DNA from: Nematostella vectensis
Taxonomy: Eukaryota > Cnidaria > Anthozoa > Actiniaria > Edwardsiidae
DNA: 64,000 nucleotides
Assembly (NCBI RefSeq): GCF_932526225.1
Contig: NC_064035.1
Location: 2,913,501 to 2,977,500, forward strand
Direction: 5' to 3'
This document shows positions 58,900 to 64,000 of the stretch, piece by piece. Position 1 is the first letter of the stretch. Each line of letters starts with the position of its first letter. The position numbers were made by a program, and so were the translations under genes. The notes under the pieces are model-generated. The model was not told where the DNA came from. It made no database searches and saw only the letters and a program-made list of their open reading frames with translations.

Positions 58900-59310
58900 T
58901 GCAGGCTCAGTACCCCCCCCCCCCCCCCATCACCCCAAAAGGATTTGGTATAGACTTTCCTACCCCAAACCTCTGCTGGATAACAATAGCAAACAGCAAT
59001 ATTCGGACCTTGAGGTAAAGGGAGAGGAGCCCCCCCCCCCCATCCCCCCCCCCCGCCACCCCCCAAAAAGGATTTGGTATGGACTTTCCTACCCCAAACT
59101 TCTGCTGGGTAACAAAAGCAAACAGCAATATTCGAACCTTGAGATACAGGGGGAGGAAACCAACGCCACCCCCCCCCCCCCCCATCCCCCCAAAAAGGAT
59201 TTGGTATGGACTTGCCCACCTCAAACGTAAGCTGGATAACAAAAGCAAACAGCAACATTAGAACCTTGAGGTACAGGGGGAGGAGTCCCCCCCCGCCCCC
59301 TCCCCCTTCC
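58900..59310. repeat. Poly-C-bounded tandem repeat, about 127 bp, 3-4 units
   Basis: Units containing AAAAAGGATTTGGTATGGAC, CCCAAACTTCTGCTGG and ACCTTGAG.TA.AGGGGGAGGA, each followed by a C tract of variable length. A more decayed copy lies near 59759-59830. It falls downstream of the MARCH stop codon and is probably part of its 3'UTR or flank. Confidence 0.85.
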
Positions 59311-59345
59311 TCGTTTTGTTCTCGAGAAAGTGCTCTCCCACCAAA

Positions 59346-59484
59346 TCTTTCCGCTAGGGACAACAACGAGCTCCTCGACGCTTATAAAATCTATCCAGAA
59401 AAAAAAATAAAGAACCGTTCTCAATTTATTTCTGGATATATTTTTTAAGCGTCGAGGAGCTCGTCTCTGTCCCTAGCGGAAAGA
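59346..59484. repeat. Foldback repeat with about 50-bp arms
   Basis: TCTTTCCGCTAGGGACA ... ACGAGCTCCTCGACGCTTA on the left is matched by its reverse complement ending at 59484, with a short A/T-rich centre. It is a likely MITE or the long-hairpin remnant of one. No coding potential. Confidence 0.8.
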
Positions 59485-60123
59485 TAAAAAAAATACTGTG
59501 GGACTGTCTTAAGCTCTACATCAGTAATCACAAACCCTCACAAAGTCCAAGAGCAAGCCAAAAAGTGGGTAGGGCTATAGCACTACCAGCCCCTCCCTCT
59601 CCGGGATCCCTGAGACCGAGAGACATCACTACCGCTCGCCCTGTCGTCGCTATTCATTCATGTCGCTTTCCGACTGTACAAAAACCTTTTGGAAGAAAGG
59701 AAGTCTTTTTTCTATCCCCTATCGCACAGAGAGGCTCAGTTCCCCTATCCTAAAGTAAGAATTTGGTATGGGGTGGGGCCCCTCCACTGAAACCTCTGCT
59801 ATCTAACAAAAGAGCCCCCACCCCCTCCCTTTACCTGTCCACTCCTTAGTGAAGTAGGCGTACTACATACAGAGCTGTGGTTCGTTTGCCAATCGACCGC
59901 CGACCTTCGATTTTCTACCCTTTAGTTATCAGAGGATAAGTTTTAGATGCGTTCTACGTGCTTATATTACTACATCTCGTTAACACTATAAGAACACAAG
60001 AAAATGTTTTAAGAGTAATCCATATTATGTACAGAAATGGTAATTCTAAACATATAATGATCTTGCTCTTTGATTGCAAAAAAAAATAGTGCACCGACTT
60101 CTGTTAGATGTAATAGCTAGAAT
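59485..60123. other. Unannotated stretch
   Basis: About 640 bp in which I see no gene, RNA or repeat beyond the decayed repeat copy near 59759. Confidence 0.5.
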
Positions 60124-60124
60124 G

Positions 60125-60725
60125 GATCAATTGGACTTTAGGGCCACCAGGTATATATAAAAGGTATCTGGTAAAGGTTATTAATACCCGATGAATTTAG
60201 AGTAGATTAAAAGCATAATACCCGGTAACATTTCATCGGGTAAAAGTTATTTCAAATATAAATACCCGGTAAAGCGTTATCAGGTTATCGGGTAGGAAAA
60301 TATAAATACCCGATGAAGCGTTATCGGGTAAAACAAAATATAAATACCCGATGAAGCGTTATCGGGTAAAACAAAATACAAATACCCGATAAAGCGGGAT
60401 CAATTGGACTTTAGGGCCACCAGGTATAAATAAAAGGTATCTGGTAAAGGTTATTAATACCCGATGAATTTGGAGTAGATTAAAAGCATAATACCCGGTA
60501 ACATTTCATCGGGTAAAAGTTATTTCAAATATAAATACCCGGTAAAGCGTTATCAGGTTATCGGGTAAAGGAAAATATAAATACCCGATGAAGCGTTATC
60601 GGGTAAAACAAAATATAAATACCCGATGAAGCGTTATCGGGTAAAACAAAATACAAATACCCGGTAAAGCGTTATCGGGTAAAACAAAATATAAATACCC
60701 GATGAAGCGTTATCGGGTAAAACAA
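60125..60725. repeat. Hairpin-bearing tandem repeat (38-bp units in a 273-bp duplication)
   Basis: The 38-bp units contain TACCCGATGAAGCGTTATCG followed by GGTA. TACCCGAT and ATCGGGTA are inverted repeats, so each unit can fold into an 8-bp stem around GAAGCGTT. A block beginning GATCAATTGGACTTTAGGGC occurs at 60125 and again at 60398 (273 bp apart), carrying related half-sites such as TACCCGGTAA and CATCGGGTAA. Confidence 0.9.
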
Positions 60726-60899
60726 AATTTTCGATCTTAGTTAGCTACAGTCGCTGTTTTCAAACTTAGCATTTTAGCTCCAACAACCGACGCACATCTA
60801 AGCCAAGATGTACATACTTTATTAAATTTCTGAGTAGCATGATACCAAAAATCGGACTCACTAGACTATACTAGCGCCTTGAGTGACTTCAGCGTTGAA

Positions 60900-63290
60900 G
60901 AGGAAAGCAATCTACTACGCGCAAAGGCCGGTCTCAGAATTTAACAAGCATTAGGCTCTTGAAATGCTAGAAACATTGCAGAATGTGGCAAGAGACAAAG
61001 AAGGAGAGAAGTCCAGACGGTTCGGGTTAAGATTACCCCAAAAGAGTACTTCCGCTCTTTAATGCTGAGGCTCCTTGGTGATAAAGACCATCAAGCGGCC
61101 TTCGATGCGGTCGCCAAAGCGGAGAAAGCAATGGGGAAACGCAATTGGCAAAGGTTTAGGATTCTTTTCGTACAGGACCATCCAGAAAACAGGCAAGGAG
61201 TAACTAAAGCCCTGGCGCGGCTCGATGCTACTATTGCAACAAGACAGGGCGTTTCATATCTAGGTGTATGGAGCGGGGGAGGGCGCAACGCCGGACCCCA
61301 TACCAGTCCCCCAGAGAGGGCCCACAGACTTCCAGTTTAACGCCGAACGATGATATGTATCTAATATACTTACTTCAATCGTGTGTTAATTAATAAAGCA
61401 AAACAAAATAAAAGAAAAATTATTTTTGGTCTTGTTTGGGTGGGTATAACACCATTAACACCATTTAGCCAAGGTTTACTGGTCTCAGAATTTTTCATAT
61501 AGTCTCAGATTTTTGAAGCCACAGAGAGATGGGAGTTTTGAAAAATGGCTACAAAAAGCCTCCCGGTGATATTGGGTCAGGACTGCCGTCTCTCTGCTGG
61601 CTGGTACGGGGTTTTCTGCCCCATTTATTCATAGAAGAACCAGATCAGTGGATAATATTGAAGGAAACCCCTTGCAAGCCAGCAGAGAGATGGCTGCTGA
61701 CACTCAGATGGAGTAAACAGTTACCGGACCCAGTACCTTAGTAGAAAAAAAGGGAGTCGAAGACTTGGTTTTTCGATACCCGAATAGCTTCGTGGCCGGA
61801 GAATTGCATGAGCATTTTGGGCACTGGGGAAAAATTGCTAAAAACACCCCACCTGAACGCCGTGACCAGGTCTTGCAATGGATCTCGGGAAAAGTATCTA
61901 TTTTCCCGTATTTTCGACACTTCAAAGGGAAAAGCTATTATTTGGACCGCCTCCCGCACAGAATATTCTCGAACAACGTCAACTGTCTCAACCTCAATAA
62001 TCTCCAAGGATGCCTTTCAAACTGTTCTCGACGACAAATCCGGCTACGATCACCTCTTCCCAACCGAGGCCAGTCGCCGCTTCTTTGGCATCCAGTGGGG
62101 CGGGTGATACTTTGTATACAATACAATCCGTTTGGTTTGAACTCACCATATGTGTACCACACCACGATACTTTTGGCATCTAATTACTTCAGATCACTCG
62201 GGATCCCGTGTCTACTGTACATCGATGACAGACACAATGGCAAATTTAGAATCCGCCTTGATCGGGAGCGTACGCGAGCCTGGGTACTAACCAACAACGA
62301 GAATTGGCGGTGGCTCAGTCGGCGATTTTCCAAGTGGCTTTCCACTTGCTACGGCTTGGATATTTCTTGGGACTATCGAAGTCCTTCTTGACGCCCAGAA
62401 AGAGAGGAAATAGCCACTGGTTATTCCTTGAATGATGGGATGAACCACTGCCATGGCGTGATGAGAGGCAGGTGCAACTGGCGTCGGCACCTCTCTCTCT
62501 GGTTGGGGTGGAGTCGTCTTATTACTTACCCCTCTCCTGGAGACGTCCGACTACTGGACAGCGGAGTGGAGGAAATGCCCCTCGACATTGCAACCTAGGA
62601 AGCTAGAGCGGTCAATCATGTTTTGCGCGCATTTAGCAGTCATTTGAGAAACGCACGTGTTGGCATGTTGGTGGATAACCAAGCGGTCGTCTATGCTTGG
62701 AGTAAGCAAGGGAGTCGTAGCCACGCCCTCAACGTGGCTCTTAAAGAACTGTTCTTCTCGACAATCGAATTAAATGTACAGCTCCGCTATGTTCCGACTC
62801 TCATCAATCCAGCTGACACCCCATCGCGTAGATTGTCAGCAGGGGATCGCAAACTAGCGTCTAGAGTGTGGAAGCTGGTACAACAAGAGACATCGACCTA
62901 CACTCCTGCTAGATTCTAACACCATGACGGAAAATGCGGGGAAACCATCCCGCACTTTACACCATACACGTTCCGGGTTCACTCGGAGTAAACTTGTTTG
63001 CGTAGGACATGACTTGGTCCTCGAAGAGATGAAGCGCCCTTACGTTTTTCCTCCGAGTACACGTTGATAGGCCCAGTGCTGAAGTTCCTGAAAGGCAACA
63101 CACAATCATGCACGGATATATTCATCGACAACTATCCAAGGGAATTTTTGGTGGCCCCTGATTCAACGGTTTTGCCGAAGGAAATGCAAAGTGGCAGAGA
63201 GTGATGCTTCAGCTTTACTTTACCCTTCAAAGACAGGCTGGACAGAGGGGCATGCGGTCGAGGGTGACGTCTGGGCTTTTCTCGTAGAAT
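60900..63290 (+). pseudogene. Decayed DIRS-like retroelement (gag-like, RT, RNase H)
   Basis: Several frames on the plus strand carry pieces of one element in order. A gag-like segment (about 60,960-61,245) contains LRLLGDKDHQAAFDAVAKAE. A pre-RT segment (about 61,760-61,960) contains FRYPNSFVAGELHEHFGHWG. Reverse transcriptase pieces contain LDDKSGYDHLFPTEASRRFF and the catalytic YIDDRHNGKF (about 62,010-62,245). An RNase H segment (62,623-62,919) contains VDNQAVVYAWSKQGSRSHAL and NPADTPSRR. A following piece is YPREFLVAPDS (about 63,135). The YIDD box and RNase H sequence resemble DIRS-type elements. Stops, frame changes and a missing RT N-terminal part show that it is dead. No tyrosine recombinase was confirmed. 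Confidence 0.7.
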
Positions 63291-63487
63291 TGTACTGTAT
63301 CTGGCTAGCCAGATCAACATCGAAGGAATATCGAAGAACATGCCTCCCAGCGAACAAGCAAATGCCACCAATTCAACCCTGCTCGAGCCTTTGGAAGAGT
63401 ACAAGTTACCCATTCCTCTTGAGCGAGTATCACTGGAGTTCCACTCTCCCCTGTTTCTGACAGTGTCTGACGTGTGACGTCTGACGT

Positions 63488-64000
63488 GTGCAGAAGGCGT
63501 TAGAAAGACTGAACCCAAGAAAGGCCTGCGGTCCGGATAGAATACCCAACTGGCTGCTTAAGGAATACTCTGATCTTGTGTCGTATCCCATCACCGATAT
63601 CCTGAATACCTCTTATGCAGAGCAGCGCCTTCCCTCCATTTGGAAGATGGCCGACGTAACTCCTCTACCCAAAAAGAAACAAGTAGTTGACCTCCAGAAA
63701 GAACTAAGGCCAATATCACTGACGCCTGTAGTTTCTAAAGTATCTGAGGGTATGGTGCTATCCCACAATCATCAAATACGATGGCGCTGATCAACATGTT
63801 ACATCACTGGTCGACAAGTACTGATGGTAATGGAGCCGCTGTGAGAACTCTATTATTGGACTATCGTAAAGCTTTTGATCTTATAGATCATAGTATACTT
63901 GATACAAAGTTACGTAGCCAGTGCAATCTTCCAGCTAGTATTGTTAATTGGATAATAGATTTCCTATCTAACAGATCTCAGCGTACTAAATTTGCATACT
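63488..64000 (+). pseudogene. Truncated non-LTR retrotransposon reverse transcriptase
   Basis: ALERLNPRKACGPDRIPNWL and PLPKKKQVVDLQKELRPISL are the palm-entry motifs of LINE reverse transcriptases (RVT_1). The frame breaks near 63,770, where a segment appears deleted, and resumes one frame over with LLLDYRKAFDLIDHSIL and IVNWIIDFLSNRSQRTKFAY. That piece is cut by the window end. It is probably of the CR1/Jockey group, and inactive because of the deletion and frameshift. Confidence 0.75.

Noticed and set aside
61938-62490. Minus-strand frames over the DIRS-like remnant
   Set aside because: They are antisense to recognisable reverse-transcriptase segments on the plus strand.

Overview
This is a eukaryotic (metazoan) genomic window. 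Seven complete multi-exon genes and one single-exon gene can be rebuilt from GT-AG splice sites whose phases agree, and all eight models have lengths that divide by three. The gene set (matrilysin-like MMP, NUSAP1, FKRP, FAM221A, a two-Ig secreted/anchored protein, ferroportin, a sugar-nucleotidyltransferase-like enzyme, a MARCH-type RING-CH ligase), together with intron sizes, about 40% GC and DIRS/Ginger/LINE debris, suggests an invertebrate. An anthozoan cnidarian such as a sea anemone is my best guess; that is inference and I could not check it.

Layout: 1-5.87 kb has no supported gene, only old repeats. MMP lies at 5.87-7.75 kb (-), followed by a 21-bp minisatellite (8.6-10.7 kb). NUSAP1 (11.1-15.3 kb, -) is head-to-head with FKRP (15.8-17.4 kb, +) across about 530 bp. 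FAM221A (18.3-30.2 kb, +) has introns holding a 67-bp array broken by a 979-bp TIR element, a ~76-copy 61-bp array and a 2,382-bp Ginger1-like transposon; its stop codon opens a ~204-copy 34-bp array ending at 37.1 kb. An Ig-domain gene (37.2-42.2 kb, -) follows, then a 33-bp array and ferroportin (44.3-49.6 kb, -). Ferroportin is head-to-head (347 bp) with a nucleotidyltransferase gene (49.9-53.9 kb, +). A MARCH-like gene occupies 54.7-58.9 kb (+). From 60.1 kb to the end there are hairpin-containing repeats, a decayed DIRS-like retroelement and a truncated LINE reverse transcriptase running off the edge.

The most unusual feature is the tandem arrays. They fill roughly 30% of the window, and several are seeded exactly at gene boundaries. 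The 61-bp unit is the last 36 nt of FAM221A exon 3 plus the first 25 nt of its intron, so a 5' splice site is copied about 76 times. The 34-bp unit is the last 24 nt of the FAM221A coding sequence, stop codon included, plus 10 nt of 3'UTR. The 49-bp unit next to Ig-gene exon 4 carries copies of its 3' splice site. A smaller array at ferroportin exon 3 carries copies of its donor.

The genes are unrelated housekeeping or surface functions (glycosylation, spindle, iron export, ubiquitination) with no operon-like logic, apart from two probable shared bidirectional promoters.
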